The notes under the pieces were generated by a model. That model did no database searches. It saw nothing but the letters and a program-made list of their open reading frames with translations, and was not told where the DNA came from. From contig NZ_LT575468.1 in the NCBI RefSeq assembly GCF_900087055.1, forward strand, positions 992,001-1,056,000: a stretch of DNA of 64,000 bases. The letters run 5' to 3'. Shown piece after piece: positions 34,945-44,887 of this stretch; within the stretch, counting starts at the first letter, position 1, and each line of letters begins with the position of its first letter. The DNA comes from Plesiomonas shigelloides. GTDB lineage: Bacteria > Pseudomonadota > Gammaproteobacteria > Enterobacterales > CAMTGL01. A program made the position numbers and the translations under genes.

Positions 34945-36159
34945 ATGAAAAGAGCCGTAATTACAGGATTCGGAATCGTTTCCAGCATTGGTAACAACAA
35001 AACAGAAGTTCTGGAATCACTCAAAGCCGGACGCTCCGGGATCACCTTCTCTGAAACGCTGCGCGATATGAATATGCGCAGTCAGGTCTGGGGGGACATC
35101 AAACTCGATCTGACCGGGCTGATTGACCGTAAAGTTTTTCGTTTTATGAGCGATGCGTCGGCGTTTGCCTACCTGTCGATGCAAGAAGCGATTGCGGATG
35201 CGGGTCTGACTGACGAGATGGTCTCCAATGACCGTACTGGTCTGGTTGTGGGTACCGGTGGTGGTTCACCACGTAACCAAATCGCCGCTGCCGATGCAAT
35301 GCGCTCGCGTGGCCTGCGCGGTGTGGGTCCGTACATGGTGCCAAAAACCATGACCTCTGGTGTGTCTGCCTGTCTGGCGACCCCGTTTAAGATCCGTGGT
35401 ATCAACTACTCTATCAGCTCTGCCTGTGCGACTTCCGCGCACTGTATTGGCCACGCGTTGGAACAAATCCAGCTGGGCAAGCAAGACATCGTGTTTGCCG
35501 GTGGTGGCGAAGAGCTGGACTGGTCAATGGCGATGGAATTCGACGCCATGGGCGCACTATCTACCAAGTACAACGAAACGCCAGAAAAAGCGTCCCGTAC
35601 TTATGATGCGGCCCGTGATGGTTTCGTGATCTCTGGCGGCGGCGGTATGGTCGTAGTGGAAGAGCTGGAGCACGCACTGGCGCGTGGTGCGAAGATTTAT
35701 GCTGAAATCGTTGGCTATGGCGCAACCTCTGATGGTTACGACATGGTAGCGCCGTCAGGTGAAGGCGCGGTGCGCTGCATGAAGATGGCGATGCAAGGCA
35801 TTGATACCCCAATCGATTATATCAACACCCACGGCACCTCTACGCCGGTCGGTGATGTGAAAGAGCTGGGTGCTATCCAAGAAATGTTTGCTGAAAACTG
35901 CCCTGCAATTTCGGCGACCAAGTCGATGACCGGTCACGCACTGGGTGCGGCAGGGGTACACGAGGCTATCTACAGCCTGCTGATGATGGAGCATGGTTTT
36001 ATTGCGCCAAGCATCAACATCGAGCAGCTGGATGAACAAGCCGCGGGCCTGAATATCATTACCGAAACCACCGAGCGTGAACTGACTACCGTCATGTCCA
36101 ACAGCTTTGGCTTCGGTGGCACTAACGCCACTTTGGTAATGCGTAAATTCAAGCAATAA
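34945..36159 (+). CDS. fabB: Beta-ketoacyl-ACP synthase I FabB
   Basis: FabB elongates acyl chains in type II fatty acid synthesis and is required for unsaturated fatty acids. Starting at [18 protein letters not shown] gives 404 residues (E. coli 406). The catalytic triad is complete: Cys161 in [12 protein letters not shown] and histidines in [11 protein letters not shown] and [10 protein letters not shown]. The C-terminus [17 protein letters not shown] is canonical. An in-frame ATG at 34885 would add 20 unconserved residues. It sits beside mnmC as in E. coli and follows a FadR-like site. It supplies lipids on the synthesis side, while fadIJ and fadL in this window serve degradation. Confidence 0.97.
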   Translation: MKRAVITGFGIVSSIGNNKTEVLESLKAGRSGITFSETLRDMNMRSQVWGDIKLDLTGLIDRKVFRFMSDASAFAYLSMQEAIADAGLTDEMVSNDRTGLVVGTGGGSPRNQIAAADAMRSRGLRGVGPYMVPKTMTSGVSACLATPFKIRGINYSISSACATSAHCIGHALEQIQLGKQDIVFAGGGEELDWSMAMEFDAMGALSTKYNETPEKASRTYDAARDGFVISGGGGMVVVEELEHALARGAKIYAEIVGYGATSDGYDMVAPSGEGAVRCMKMAMQGIDTPIDYINTHGTSTPVGDVKELGAIQEMFAENCPAISATKSMTGHALGAAGVHEAIYSLLMMEHGFIAPSINIEQLDEQAAGLNIITETTERELTTVMSNSFGFGGTNATLVMRKFKQ

Positions 36160-36175
36160 GCAAAGTTGGTTAACA

Positions 36176-36242
36176 GGAGCTGAAGTGTTAGCTCCTCTTT
36201 AATTTTCCTTGACGGGTGGCCCGATAATTTCGGGCCTTTTTT
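36176..36242 (+). terminator. Tandem terminators after fabB
   Basis: GGAGCT / AGCTCC (36176-36195) is followed by a T-rich stretch. A stronger hairpin GGCCCGA / TCGGGCC (36218-36236) is followed by six T. Confidence 0.88.
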
Positions 36243-36353
36243 ATGCCGTTTTTCTGCCCATTTTTTCGCCTGCTGGCCGCTAGCACTGGATGAGGGATCA
36301 TTTTTTCTTTAGACTGCCTGCCGGTTTTCCCCTTCGCTTGTCAGGATATTCGC

Positions 36354-37250
36354 ATGTTCAGCGCCTTTAGTTACCAGTGTCCTTTATGTCATCAGCCTTT
36401 GCAGCTGTGCCGTGGTGAGCCACGTCGCTGGCAGTGTGCCGCACGTCACCAGTTTGACTGCGCAAAAGAAGGCTATGTCAACTTGATGCCGGTACAGCAC
36501 AAACATTCGAAAAATCCGGGCGATAACAAAGAGATGATGCAGGCGCGACGCGCGTTTTTGGAAGCCGGCCACTATCAACCGCTGCGCGATAAAGTCGCGG
36601 CGTTGTTGCAAGAATCTCTGACTGCGGTGTCAGCATCAGACGCGCATCGAGTACAAGTGTTGGATATCGGCTGTGGTGAAGGTTACTACACGGCGGCGTT
36701 GGCCCGTGTGTTGGCTGAGCACGCAATGATTTCCAATGGCGAAGCGCAGGTGGCCGGTCAGGTATTCGGGTTAGATATTTCCAAAGTGGCGGTACGCTAT
36801 GCGGCCAAACGCTATCCGAATGTGGAGTTTTGTGTGGCGTCTAGCCACCGTTTGCCGTTTGCTGATGCGTCATTGGATGCGGTGGTGCGCATTTATGCCC
36901 CATGCAAGGCACAAGAGCTGGCGCGCTGTGTGCGACCGGGTGGGGTGGTGATCACGGTATCACCTGCGCCGCGGCATCTGTATCAGCTAAAAGAGCAGGT
37001 GTATGGGGATGTGGTGTTGCACTCATGTCCGGTTGAGACTTTAGACGGTTTTACGCTCGAACAGGATTTGCGTTTGGCCTATCCGATGCGTCTTAGTGCA
37101 CAGGCGGCGGTGCAACTGCTGCAGATGACGCCGTTCGCTTGGCGCGCGTCGGCGCAGGTGTGGGAGCACTTAGCGGCGCAAAGTGAGTTTGCCTGTGAAA
37201 CGGACTTTGCGATTCGCATTCATCGCCGCGATCCTGTCATTTGTGATTAA
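36354..37250 (+). CDS. rlmA: 23S rRNA (guanine745-N1)-methyltransferase RlmA
   Basis: RlmA methylates G745 in 23S rRNA helix 35. The 298-residue protein begins with a zinc-binding domain ([10 protein letters not shown] ... [19 protein letters not shown]) that recognises rRNA. The Rossmann SAM motif is [15 protein letters not shown], followed by [17 protein letters not shown] and [21 protein letters not shown]. Motifs [20 protein letters not shown] are typical of the family. It lies between fabB and the rhlE gene. Confidence 0.95.
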   Translation: MFSAFSYQCPLCHQPLQLCRGEPRRWQCAARHQFDCAKEGYVNLMPVQHKHSKNPGDNKEMMQARRAFLEAGHYQPLRDKVAALLQESLTAVSASDAHRVQVLDIGCGEGYYTAALARVLAEHAMISNGEAQVAGQVFGLDISKVAVRYAAKRYPNVEFCVASSHRLPFADASLDAVVRIYAPCKAQELARCVRPGGVVITVSPAPRHLYQLKEQVYGDVVLHSCPVETLDGFTLEQDLRLAYPMRLSAQAAVQLLQMTPFAWRASAQVWEHLAAQSEFACETDFAIRIHRRDPVICD

Positions 37251-37323
37251 TCTCACACCAATCCCATTCCTCTGTTACAATCGCCGTTCACGGTACGCTT
37301 CGGTCTGTACCTGATGTCGGTGT

Positions 37324-37345
37324 CGGCCGCTTGTTGCGGCCGCCC
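37324..37345 (+). promoter_or_regulatory. Hairpin in the rhlE 5' leader
   Basis: CGGCCGC / GCGGCCG with a TTGTT loop lies about 70 bases upstream of the helicase start. It lacks a T tract, so it may act as a leader structure rather than a terminator. Confidence 0.45.
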
Positions 37346-37413
37346 TCTGATTAATGAGTTCAGCCTGACCGACCCTTTTACTGACGGGCGCTGGGCTCAG
37401 GAGCATATGTTGT

Positions 37414-38889
37414 ATGTCTGTTGAAAATCTAGAATCGTTTGATTCTCTTGGCCTGTGTGATGAACTGCTGCGCGCGGTAGCCGAGCAGGGTTACACACAA
37501 CCGACGCCGATTCAGCGTCAGGCCATTCCGGTGGTGCTGCAGGGCCGCGATTTGATGGCCAGTGCCCAAACGGGAACAGGCAAAACCGCAGGTTTTACCC
37601 TGCCTCTTTTACAGCGCTTGAGCCAACAGGCTCAGCCTAATGGCCGTCGTCCAGTTAAGGCGTTGATCTTGACGCCTACCCGTGAGCTGGCCGCTCAAGT
37701 ATGGGAAAACGTACGCGAATATAGCAAATACCTGCCTCTGCGCTCGCTGGTGGTATTCGGTGGTGTGAGCATTAACCCGCAGATGATCAAGCTGCGTGGT
37801 GGGGTTGATATTCTGGTTGCCACGCCTGGCCGTCTGTTGGATCTGGTTCAGCAAAACGCCGTTTCTCTGGCAAAAGTGGAAACACTGGTGCTGGATGAAG
37901 CTGACCGCATGCTGGATATGGGCTTTATCCACGATATCCGTAAAGTGTTGGCGCTGCTGCCGGCCAAGCGTCAGAACCTGCTGTTCTCCGCGACCTTCTC
38001 GGATGAGATCAAAGGTCTGGCAGACAAACTGCTGAAAAACCCACAACTGATTGAAGTGGCTCGCCGTAACACCGCTTCCGAGCAGGTTGAGCAGCGTGTG
38101 CACTTTGTCGATCGTAAGCGTAAGCGCGAACTGCTGTCGTTTTTGATTGGCCGCGATCAGTGGCGTCAGGTGCTGGTGTTTACCCGTACCAAGCACGGAG
38201 CTAACCATCTGGCCGAGCAGCTGGGTAAAGATGGCATCACCGCCGCAGCGATTCACGGTAACAAGAGTCAAGGTGCGCGTACCCGTGCGCTGGATGACTT
38301 TAAAAATGGCCGTGTGCGCGTGCTGGTGGCCACCGATATCGCGGCGCGTGGTCTGGACATTGACCAACTGCCGTACGTGGTGAACTACGAGCTGCCAAAT
38401 GTGGCGGAAGACTATGTGCACCGTATTGGCCGTACTGGCCGTGCAGGGTGTGAAGGTCTGGCGTTGTCACTGGTGTGTGTGGATGAACACAAACTGCTGC
38501 GTGATATCGAACGTCTGCTGAAAAAAGAGATCCCACGTGAAGCGCTGGACGGTTTTGCGCCGGATCCATCCATCAAAGCCGAGCCGATTGCCAATGGCCG
38601 TCAGCGCAATGATCGCCGTAATGGCAATCAGGGCGGTAATGGTCGTCGTCAAGGCGGCAATGGCGGTAACGGTGGCAATCGCGGACAAGGTGCACGTGCC
38701 GCGGCTGACGGTGCGTCAGAGCGCAGTGGCGAAGGCCGTCCACGTCGTCAGGGTAACCCGAATGCCCGCCGTAACGACAGCGCCCGTACTGGCGAAGGTC
38801 GCAGCGAAGGACGCAGCGAGAACCGTGGTGGCGAAAACCGTACCCCACGCGCGCCACGTCAGCGTGCACCGCGTCGTATCGCGGAATAG
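37414..38889 (+). CDS. rhlE: DEAD-box ATP-dependent RNA helicase RhlE
   Basis: RhlE-type helicases remodel RNA in ribosome assembly and RNA turnover. The 491-residue product has the full helicase core: Q motif TQPTPIQ, Walker [20 protein letters not shown] box [16 protein letters not shown] in LLFSATFS, and C-terminal ARGLDI and HRIGRTGR. After about residue 385 the protein becomes a low-complexity tail rich in Arg, Gly and Asn, with repeated GNGG and RSEGRSE segments, ending in a basic [11 protein letters not shown]. Such tails bind RNA non-specifically and can drive condensation. The gene appears to be a single transcript with a strong terminator. Confidence 0.92.
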   Translation: MSVENLESFDSLGLCDELLRAVAEQGYTQPTPIQRQAIPVVLQGRDLMASAQTGTGKTAGFTLPLLQRLSQQAQPNGRRPVKALILTPTRELAAQVWENVREYSKYLPLRSLVVFGGVSINPQMIKLRGGVDILVATPGRLLDLVQQNAVSLAKVETLVLDEADRMLDMGFIHDIRKVLALLPAKRQNLLFSATFSDEIKGLADKLLKNPQLIEVARRNTASEQVEQRVHFVDRKRKRELLSFLIGRDQWRQVLVFTRTKHGANHLAEQLGKDGITAAAIHGNKSQGARTRALDDFKNGRVRVLVATDIAARGLDIDQLPYVVNYELPNVAEDYVHRIGRTGRAGCEGLALSLVCVDEHKLLRDIERLLKKEIPREALDGFAPDPSIKAEPIANGRQRNDRRNGNQGGNGRRQGGNGGNGGNRGQGARAAADGASERSGEGRPRRQGNPNARRNDSARTGEGRSEGRSENRGGENRTPRAPRQRAPRRIAE

Positions 38890-38964
38890 TCGTCTCGCAG
38901 AATAAGTGTTGAATAAGTCGTCTTGTTCAGGCGCGTGCTCAACAATTAGCGCCGAACAGACAAC

Positions 38965-39000
38965 AAAAAAGCCCGTCTTTGAAAAGAGGCGGGCTTTTTT
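38965..39000. terminator. Bidirectional terminator between rhlE and norW
   Basis: GCCCGTCTTT pairs with AGAGGCGGGC around GAAA, flanked by six A and six T. Confidence 0.88.
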
Positions 39001-39037
39001 ATGCGCGTCAATGTGAGGTCGATAAGTCAATCAGCCA

Positions 39038-40270
39038 TTAGCGTGGCGCTATCTCGAACGGTTGTCCCAGCATTTTTAGCATCGCCATCGCCTGTTTTTG
39101 GTGCTCACCGGCAGCGACAAAGCCGCATCGCTTCTGCTCGGCATCCAATTGCCACAAGGTCATCCCTTTGGGATCATTGAGCACGATTTGCTGTGTTCCC
39201 ACCTCTTCGCTGGCGAGATGACCGGCAAGTGTACCGGCAATTTGTAGCGGTAATAGCGGCGTCTTGACCCGTACCGACTGGGTTGGAATGCGTACGGCGG
39301 TTGGCTGACCGAGTAAGGTTTTCGCCAGCGCCGCGGCACACAGCAAAATCGGCTGTAAGTAAGCGTAGACTTCTCCTGCAACCTGCGCGCAGTCGCCGAG
39401 TGCGAATATGTCTTCCTCCGAGGTCGCCAAATACGCATCAGTGACTATACCGCGGTCGGTCTGCAAACCAGCGCGTTGCGCGAGGGTGATCTCTGGGCGC
39501 AGCCCTGCGGTGCACAGAATTTCGGCTGCCTGATAACGGCTACCATCACTGAAGGTGATTGCCCACTCACCGCTGTCGCAACGTTGTAGTGCGGTCAGCG
39601 TGCAGCCGAGTTTGAAACGCACCCCGTGCTCTTGCATTTGCTGCTGCAAGGCTTGGCTTATTAGCGCCGGCAGTTGGCGCGCCAGCAAGCGCGGCGCAAG
39701 ATCCGTCATAATCACCTGTTTACCGGCTAAGGCCGCATCCATACCCAGCTCGGTGCCAATTAAACCGCCGCCCACAATCAAGACTGACGGCATCTGTTGC
39801 AGACGTGCCGCATGCTGGCGGTAATCCTGCAAGCTGTTGAGGGTCATACAATGTTGAGCGGCATCATCCGGTAGCGGCGGAATAACACTGTGCGCGCCAA
39901 CGGCCAATACCAGTTTACTGTAGCGCAAGGTGGCGCTCGCCGTGTGCAGCCGATGCTGTTTTGGCTCCAGCGCCGTAACCCGCGTCTGGGTCAGGATCTC
40001 GATATTCAGCTCGGCAGCCAGTGTGGCCGCATCCGCGCGTACCATGCTGTCCGCTTCAGTCTGACGCGTGAAAATATGGCTCAGATCCGGCTTATTGTAG
40101 TCACTGCCATCATCGGCAGTGATCAGCAGTATCGGTTGCTGGGCGTTTTGGCGGCGCATCGCTTTCACCAATTGCCACGCTGCGAAACCACTCCCGATGA
40201 TGATGATAGGGGCATCAACCAAGGTAGTGTTGATTTGTGCCGGTGGCGTTGTCATGTGTAAAGTCGGCAT
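39038..40270 (-). CDS. norW: NADH:flavorubredoxin reductase NorW
   Basis: NorW transfers electrons from NADH to flavorubredoxin NorV for nitric oxide reduction. The product has 410 residues (E. coli 377), with an FAD fold at IIIIGSGFAAWQLVKAM (about residue 22) and an NAD fold at VLIVGGGLIGTELGMDAALAG, then ILCTAGLRPEI and FALGDCAQV. GAGGAG lies 8 bases before the start. It follows norV by 12 bases on the same strand, so the two are one operon. Confidence 0.94.
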   Translation of the reverse strand: MPTLHMTTPPAQINTTLVDAPIIIIGSGFAAWQLVKAMRRQNAQQPILLITADDGSDYNKPDLSHIFTRQTEADSMVRADAATLAAELNIEILTQTRVTALEPKQHRLHTASATLRYSKLVLAVGAHSVIPPLPDDAAQHCMTLNSLQDYRQHAARLQQMPSVLIVGGGLIGTELGMDAALAGKQVIMTDLAPRLLARQLPALISQALQQQMQEHGVRFKLGCTLTALQRCDSGEWAITFSDGSRYQAAEILCTAGLRPEITLAQRAGLQTDRGIVTDAYLATSEEDIFALGDCAQVAGEVYAYLQPILLCAAALAKTLLGQPTAVRIPTQSVRVKTPLLPLQIAGTLAGHLASEEVGTQQIVLNDPKGMTLWQLDAEQKRCGFVAAGEHQKQAMAMLKMLGQPFEIAPR

Positions 40271-40282
40271 GTAGGCGTCTCC

Positions 40283-41797
40283 TCAGTCTTGCAGCGGATC
40301 GAAGACGTCTTTACCCAACCCACAATCAGGGCAGAGGAAATCATCCGGTACCGCCTCCCATTCGGTGCCGGGGGCGATGCCTTGGTTTGGCTCACCAACG
40401 GCGGGATCGTACACCCACTGACACACAGTACAGATCATCTTGCTGCCACTGAGAACGCCGTTTGCGCTGCTCTGACAGGCAGGGCGCAGGGCACTGATCT
40501 GCGGTGAGGGCGCGTCTGCGGTGGCGGATACTGCTTCGCTCTCGACTTGGGCCTTAGTCGTGGTTGTCTGCACATTAATCGCAGCAGGTTCAGGAAGGGG
40601 GGTTAAGGCCCATTCTTCTGCCAGTTTACGGCCATAGTCGCGGCACAGTTGTAAGATGTTGCTGTCCGGTTTCCATTTGGCTTTCATGCTTTCGCAAGTC
40701 ATGAAACCGGCATCGGTCAAACGCGCATGAATGCGATCGACCGCGCCGCCGTTCCAGCCATACGAGCCAAAGGCGGCTGCTTTTTTGCTGCGAAAACGCA
40801 GGCCTGTGATCTCTTCCAGCATGCCGGCAATTTTCGGCATCATCACATTATTCATGGTCGAGGAGCCGACCAAAATGCCCTTGGAGCAAAAGACTTGCGC
40901 CAGAATTTCGTTTTTGTCATGGCGTGAGACATTGAAGATCTTCACGGCGACTCGCGGATCGCGCTCGGAGATCCCTTGTGCGATCGCATCGGCCATCATG
41001 CGGGTATTGTTAGACATCGAGTCATAGAACAACGTGATCTTATCTTCTTGGTATTGATCCGCCCAGCGCAGGTATTGTTCGATGATCTGCACCGGATTGT
41101 CGCGCCATACGATCCCGTGCGAGGTGGCGATCATGGTGACCGGCAGATTAAAGCTCAGCACTTCTTGGATTTTGGCCGTGACCAGTTGGCTAAACGGGGT
41201 CAGAATATTGGCGTAGTAGCGCAGGCACTGCTCCATCAGCTCGGCTTGGTCGACTTCATCATTAAATAGTCGCTCATCACAGTAGTGTTGACCGAAAGCA
41301 TCGTTACTGAACAGCACCGCATCACCGGTCAGGTAGGTCATCATGCTGTCAGGCCAGTGCAGCATCGGGGCTTCCACAAATACCAGCGCTTTCCCATTCC
41401 CAATATCCAGCGTATCGCCGGTTTTTACGGTGCGAAAATTCCATTCGGGATGGTGGTGATGGCCAGTAATCGAATCGATCGCCGCGCGTGTACAGTAGAT
41501 CGGGGTATTGGGGATCTCGGCCATCAGCGCGGACAGCGCGCCAGCATGATCTTCTTCCGCGTGGTTGATAACGATGTAATCAATGCTGCGCAGATCGATC
41601 TCTTGCTTCAGATTGGCGACAAAAGCATGGCTGAATTTATGATCAACCGTGTCGATCAGGACCGTTTTTTCTTCACGAATGAGGTAGCTGTTGTAGCTCG
41701 TCCCTTTGGTGGTTTTGTATTCGGTGCCGTGAAAATCACGCACTTCCCAGTCACGCTGACCAACCCAATGAATATTGTTCTTTAACTGAATGTGCAT
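40283..41797 (-). CDS. norV: Anaerobic nitric oxide reductase flavorubredoxin NorV
   Basis: NorV reduces NO to N2O under anaerobic conditions. The 504-residue protein has three parts. The beta-lactamase-like di-iron domain carries His79, Glu81, Asp83 and His84 ([11 protein letters not shown]). The flavodoxin domain has [17 protein letters not shown] and [13 protein letters not shown]. The C-terminal rubredoxin has [12 protein letters not shown] and FLCPDCGLG. The linker before the rubredoxin is a long Thr/Ala/Ser-rich stretch that makes the protein about 25 residues longer than E. coli NorV. No norR gene is next to it; two NsrR-like sites lie upstream instead. Confidence 0.96.
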   Translation of the reverse strand: MHIQLKNNIHWVGQRDWEVRDFHGTEYKTTKGTSYNSYLIREEKTVLIDTVDHKFSHAFVANLKQEIDLRSIDYIVINHAEEDHAGALSALMAEIPNTPIYCTRAAIDSITGHHHHPEWNFRTVKTGDTLDIGNGKALVFVEAPMLHWPDSMMTYLTGDAVLFSNDAFGQHYCDERLFNDEVDQAELMEQCLRYYANILTPFSQLVTAKIQEVLSFNLPVTMIATSHGIVWRDNPVQIIEQYLRWADQYQEDKITLFYDSMSNNTRMMADAIAQGISERDPRVAVKIFNVSRHDKNEILAQVFCSKGILVGSSTMNNVMMPKIAGMLEEITGLRFRSKKAAAFGSYGWNGGAVDRIHARLTDAGFMTCESMKAKWKPDSNILQLCRDYGRKLAEEWALTPLPEPAAINVQTTTTKAQVESEAVSATADAPSPQISALRPACQSSANGVLSGSKMICTVCQWVYDPAVGEPNQGIAPGTEWEAVPDDFLCPDCGLGKDVFDPLQD

Positions 41798-41815
41798 TGT
41801 AGACGGCCTTACTAT

Positions 41816-41879
41816 AAAGTGTATTTAAAATGCATCTTATGTGGCGTATGATATTAAAGGTGTATTTATAATGCAACTT
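41816..41879. promoter_or_regulatory. Two NsrR-like operators overlapping the norVW promoter
   Basis: The NsrR consensus is, as I recall it, AAGATGYATTT-N-AAATRCATCTT. Site 1 (41816-41838) has arms AAAGTGTATTT and AAATGCATCTT; site 2 (41857-41879) has arms AAGGTGTATTT and TAATGCAACTT. These match 9 and 11, and 10 and 9, of 11 positions per arm. On the minus strand TTGCAT (41871-41876), a 17-base spacer and TATCAT (41848-41853) form a sigma70 promoter overlapped by site 2 and followed by site 1. No sigma54 promoter is evident. NO-sensitive repression by NsrR is inferred. Confidence 0.78.
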
Positions 41880-42055
41880 ATAATCTTGGCCGGACTTTTG
41901 ATTTGGCAGAGGATTAGGCGGTTCTTGCGCGAGTAATCAATCTGTTAATCATTGATTTTAAAGAAATATAACGAGGGTGACGTGCTTTGTCACAGGATGA
42001 AGCAATTATGCATGAACATCTGCGTTATGCTACACGCAGCAAAGGAGATAAGACG

Positions 42056-42373
42056 ATGGTAACGATTCCTGACTATTTTACCTGTCACAAGCAGACCCCA
42101 TTTTTTAATCGCGATAGCGTACCGGCGGCATTGCTCAGTTGGCATAACACACGTGCTGGGGTGTATGCGCGATTATCGGTGATGCGTGGTGGGATCTGTT
42201 TTACCGGTTTTCGCGGTGAAACGCAGGAGATTGAGCGGGAAGTGATTGTGGCAGCAGGGCAGTTTTTGGTCGCGCCGCCGCAGTACTGGCACAAAATTGC
42301 CTTACTGACCGACGATACCTGTTTTAATCTGGATTTCTTTTCTGATCCACAACTGCATGACACTACCGAGTAA
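42056..42373 (+). CDS. yeaR: YeaR-like protein, DUF1971 cupin
   Basis: This 105-residue protein has a cupin-like fold resembling E. coli YeaR: TPFFNRDSVPAALL, GVYARLSVMRGGI, VAAGQFLVAPPQYWHKI and DTCFNLDFF. AAAGGAG lies about 8 bases upstream of the ATG at 42056; an in-frame start at 41987 is unlikely. E. coli yeaR-yoaG is controlled by nitrate (NarL) and NsrR, so its divergent position over the same NsrR-like sites as norVW supports a nitrosative-stress role. The biochemical function is unknown. No yoaG-like gene follows. Confidence 0.82.
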   Translation: MVTIPDYFTCHKQTPFFNRDSVPAALLSWHNTRAGVYARLSVMRGGICFTGFRGETQEIEREVIVAAGQFLVAPPQYWHKIALLTDDTCFNLDFFSDPQLHDTTE

Positions 42374-42472
42374 ATCTTAGTGCTACTCTCAGTGTTAAGC
42401 CCATATTGGTAAGCGCATCACGTTGGCCTGTCTACGTATCTTGCGGGCAGGCCAACGCCATCATTCCGACGC

Positions 42473-43636
42473 TTAATCCAAAATGATATGCGGGATGTAG
42501 CGCGACAAGTCTTGCGTTACTAAGCTGGCATCTTCACGGATCGCGATCCCCGCTGGCTCATCATCAATCAACCAACTGCCAATTAAGGTGTAGTTATCAC
42601 CAAATTTGGGCAGTGGATGATAAGCTTGCCAAATCATCCCTTCCTCACCATACGGCCCATCCACCTCGTACACGGTTTTTTGATCCTGCACGATGCTGAT
42701 GTTGGCGCCTTCACGGGAGAACAGCGGTTTCACCACATAATCTTTCAGCGCACTGCGCGCCGGATCATCGGCAAAATAAGCCGGTAGCAGATTCGGGTGA
42801 TTCGGGAAACGTTGCCACAGCAGCGGCAATAGCGCCTTGTTGGAGATGATCGATTTCCACATCGGCTCCAGCCATTGTACCTGCGCGCTGGCCAAATGTT
42901 CGGCATAGGCTTCGCGGAACATGAACTCCCACGGATAGAGCTTGAACATCCACTCGATAATTTGATCATCGGTATCAGTAAAGCGGCCATCGGCGCTTAA
43001 GCCAATCTCTTCGATGAAGACAAATTTGGTATTCAGGCCCGCTTCTTTGGCGCAATCTTCCAGATATTGCACCGTCCCGCGATCTTCCTCAGTATCCTGA
43101 CAGCAGGCAAAGTGTAGTGTGTGTGGGCTGTGCTGGTTTAACTGATGCAAACGGCGGATCAGCGCTTCTTGCACCAGATTGAACTGATCGGTATCGCGGC
43201 GTAGCTGACCGTTGTCGACGTTATCTTCCAGCCATAGCCACTGCCAAAACGCCGTTTCAAACAAGGAAGTCGGCGTATCGGCGTTGTTTTCATACAGCTT
43301 GGCCGGTGATTTACCGTCATAAGCCAGATCTAAACGCGAATACAGACTCGGATCGCGCCGTTTCCACGAGTCGGCCACTTGTTGCCATAACGGCTCGGGG
43401 ATCTGGCAGCGACGCAGCAGCACTTCATCGCGCACCACCTGATCGACAATTTCCAGACACATCTGGTGCAACTCTTGGGTCGGCTGCTCCAGATCTTGCT
43501 CGATCTGTTTGAGACTGAACTGGTAATAGGCGGTTTCATCCCAATACGGCTCGCCGTACATGGTATGAAAACCAAACCCGAACTCGGCGGCTAACGCGCG
43601 CCAGTTCGGGCGTTCTTTACAAGGAACGCGGAACAT
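42473..43636 (-). CDS. yjfC: YjfC/YgiC glutathionylspermidine synthase-like ATP-grasp protein
   Basis: The 387-residue protein is an ATP-grasp amide ligase resembling the synthetase half of Gsp, without the amidase domain. Conserved parts are [82 protein letters not shown] and [11 protein letters not shown]. The substrate is not known; the family has been suggested to ligate peptides or polyamines. Its start overlaps the stop of the yjfM gene by one base (TGATG). It is the last gene of the PspA-like yjf operon, as in E. coli. Confidence 0.9.
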   Translation of the reverse strand: MFRVPCKERPNWRALAAEFGFGFHTMYGEPYWDETAYYQFSLKQIEQDLEQPTQELHQMCLEIVDQVVRDEVLLRRCQIPEPLWQQVADSWKRRDPSLYSRLDLAYDGKSPAKLYENNADTPTSLFETAFWQWLWLEDNVDNGQLRRDTDQFNLVQEALIRRLHQLNQHSPHTLHFACCQDTEEDRGTVQYLEDCAKEAGLNTKFVFIEEIGLSADGRFTDTDDQIIEWMFKLYPWEFMFREAYAEHLASAQVQWLEPMWKSIISNKALLPLLWQRFPNHPNLLPAYFADDPARSALKDYVVKPLFSREGANISIVQDQKTVYEVDGPYGEEGMIWQAYHPLPKFGDNYTLIGSWLIDDEPAGIAIREDASLVTQDLSRYIPHIILD

Positions 43637-44337
43637 CAGCCACCCCAGCTGCGACTGCTACTGCCGCTGTAAGAGCTTTTACGGGAAGACGACGATGACC
43701 AGCCGCTGCCACCGGAGCTGCTGCTGGAGCGATCATCACGCTTATCCCAGCTGGATTTGGCTTCTACGGTGGAGCCAAAACCGCCGCGCGACAAGGTGCG
43801 CGTTGCGGCCGGTTTTTCCTTCAGCGCATTGTTATCCAGCGTGACATTACGGTTGCTGGTGCCGGCGTTGCCGTAGCTATAACCGGTGGAGGTGGTCCAT
43901 TTACCGTAGTTGGGATTACGTTGATCTTTGGGGATAAACACCGGCACGTTGCTGTAACTTGGGCGGCCACTGTTCATCAATTTACCGAACATATAACCGG
44001 CCATCATCGGCATAAACCAGCCGGTGCCCGGTGATTGCACGCACTGTCCGGCACCAAACTCGGCCACACAGTCCGATTCACTGTTATAGCGCGGCGCAGT
44101 TTTCGCTGCTTCGGCCAGTGCGTTCTGGTAAGCGGTTTGACACTCGGCGGCCAAGGTCGGGTTCTGATTAATACATTCCGACAAGTTCTTGAACACTTCG
44201 GCGGATACCTGTGGTTGGGCTTCATCGCCACAACCGGCCAGCACCATGCTGCTGACCGCCACGGTCAACGGTGCCAGTTTAAAAGGACGCCAAGTTTTAC
44301 GTAACTTTTCGCGCAGAATGTTCTGACTGCGTTTCAT
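43636..44337 (-). CDS. yjfM: YjfM/YgiB lipoprotein (DUF1190)
   Basis: The 233-residue protein has a lipoprotein signal: a basic N-terminus, then [11 protein letters not shown] with Cys36 as the lipidation site. The conserved part includes [47 protein letters not shown] and RGGFGS. The C-terminal 40 residues are nearly all Ser, Gly, Arg and Lys, ending SSSRSWGG. The function is unknown. It is always paired with an ATP-grasp YjfC/YgiC gene, here with a one-base overlap, suggesting that its tail might be the ligase's substrate (a hypothesis). Confidence 0.88.
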   Translation of the reverse strand: MKRSQNILREKLRKTWRPFKLAPLTVAVSSMVLAGCGDEAQPQVSAEVFKNLSECINQNPTLAAECQTAYQNALAEAAKTAPRYNSESDCVAEFGAGQCVQSPGTGWFMPMMAGYMFGKLMNSGRPSYSNVPVFIPKDQRNPNYGKWTTSTGYSYGNAGTSNRNVTLDNNALKEKPAATRTLSRGGFGSTVEAKSSWDKRDDRSSSSSGGSGWSSSSSRKSSYSGSSSRSWGG

Positions 44338-44348
44338 TCTGCTCTCCT

Positions 44349-44759
44349 TTAGTAGGTCATACAGGCGGCGTTCAGCAAACCGACGGACACGGACATACCG
44401 GCCATCACGATGCCTGCGCCAATTTCATTGTTGTTGATCCGCTCGACAAAGCTTGGCATCAAGCCAAAGCGGACAATCAGGAAGGCGATGATCTGGGCAA
44501 ACAGCGCCACAATGCCCCAGACAATAAAATCAAATAGGCTGACGGAATTACTGGCGGCACTGGCAATGGCCAAGCTGTAACCGATAAAGGCACCGGCCAG
44601 CGTCACCGCCGCTGCAACATTCTTCTGTTCTTTAACCAACGCCCACTCATCGTAAGGGGTGACGCGCACATAAGCCCACTTAAACACCATCAACATGATG
44701 AGTGCGGTAAAAAAGTACAGAGCAAAAGATCCGAGTCCGGCCAGTAACGCCACAGTCAT
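44349..44759 (-). CDS. yjfL: YjfL, DUF350 membrane protein
   Basis: The protein has 136 residues and four hydrophobic helices, with YVRVTPYDEWALVKEQKNVAAA, GYSLAIASAASNSVS and NNNEIGAGIVMAG as DUF350 landmarks. The start is uncertain: ATG 44759 lies only one or two bases after AAGGAG, while a GTG at 44753 is better spaced and gives the E. coli N-terminal length. It should sit in the inner membrane and is a good candidate anchor for the PspA-like YjfJ. The C-terminus NAACMTY closely matches E. coli NAACMTW. Confidence 0.88.
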   Translation of the reverse strand: MTVALLAGLGSFALYFFTALIMLMVFKWAYVRVTPYDEWALVKEQKNVAAAVTLAGAFIGYSLAIASAASNSVSLFDFIVWGIVALFAQIIAFLIVRFGLMPSFVERINNNEIGAGIVMAGMSVSVGLLNAACMTY

Positions 44760-44887
44760 TCTCCTTGGCAGCAGCTGCCTATATGGTAAATCGCACGTCA
44801 TTTTACGCGGTGAAATGCCGTGCGTGATGTAAACACGTCTTTTCCATCACGCAGGTTTAGGCTGCGTTAATGTACGTCGCGGTAGTG

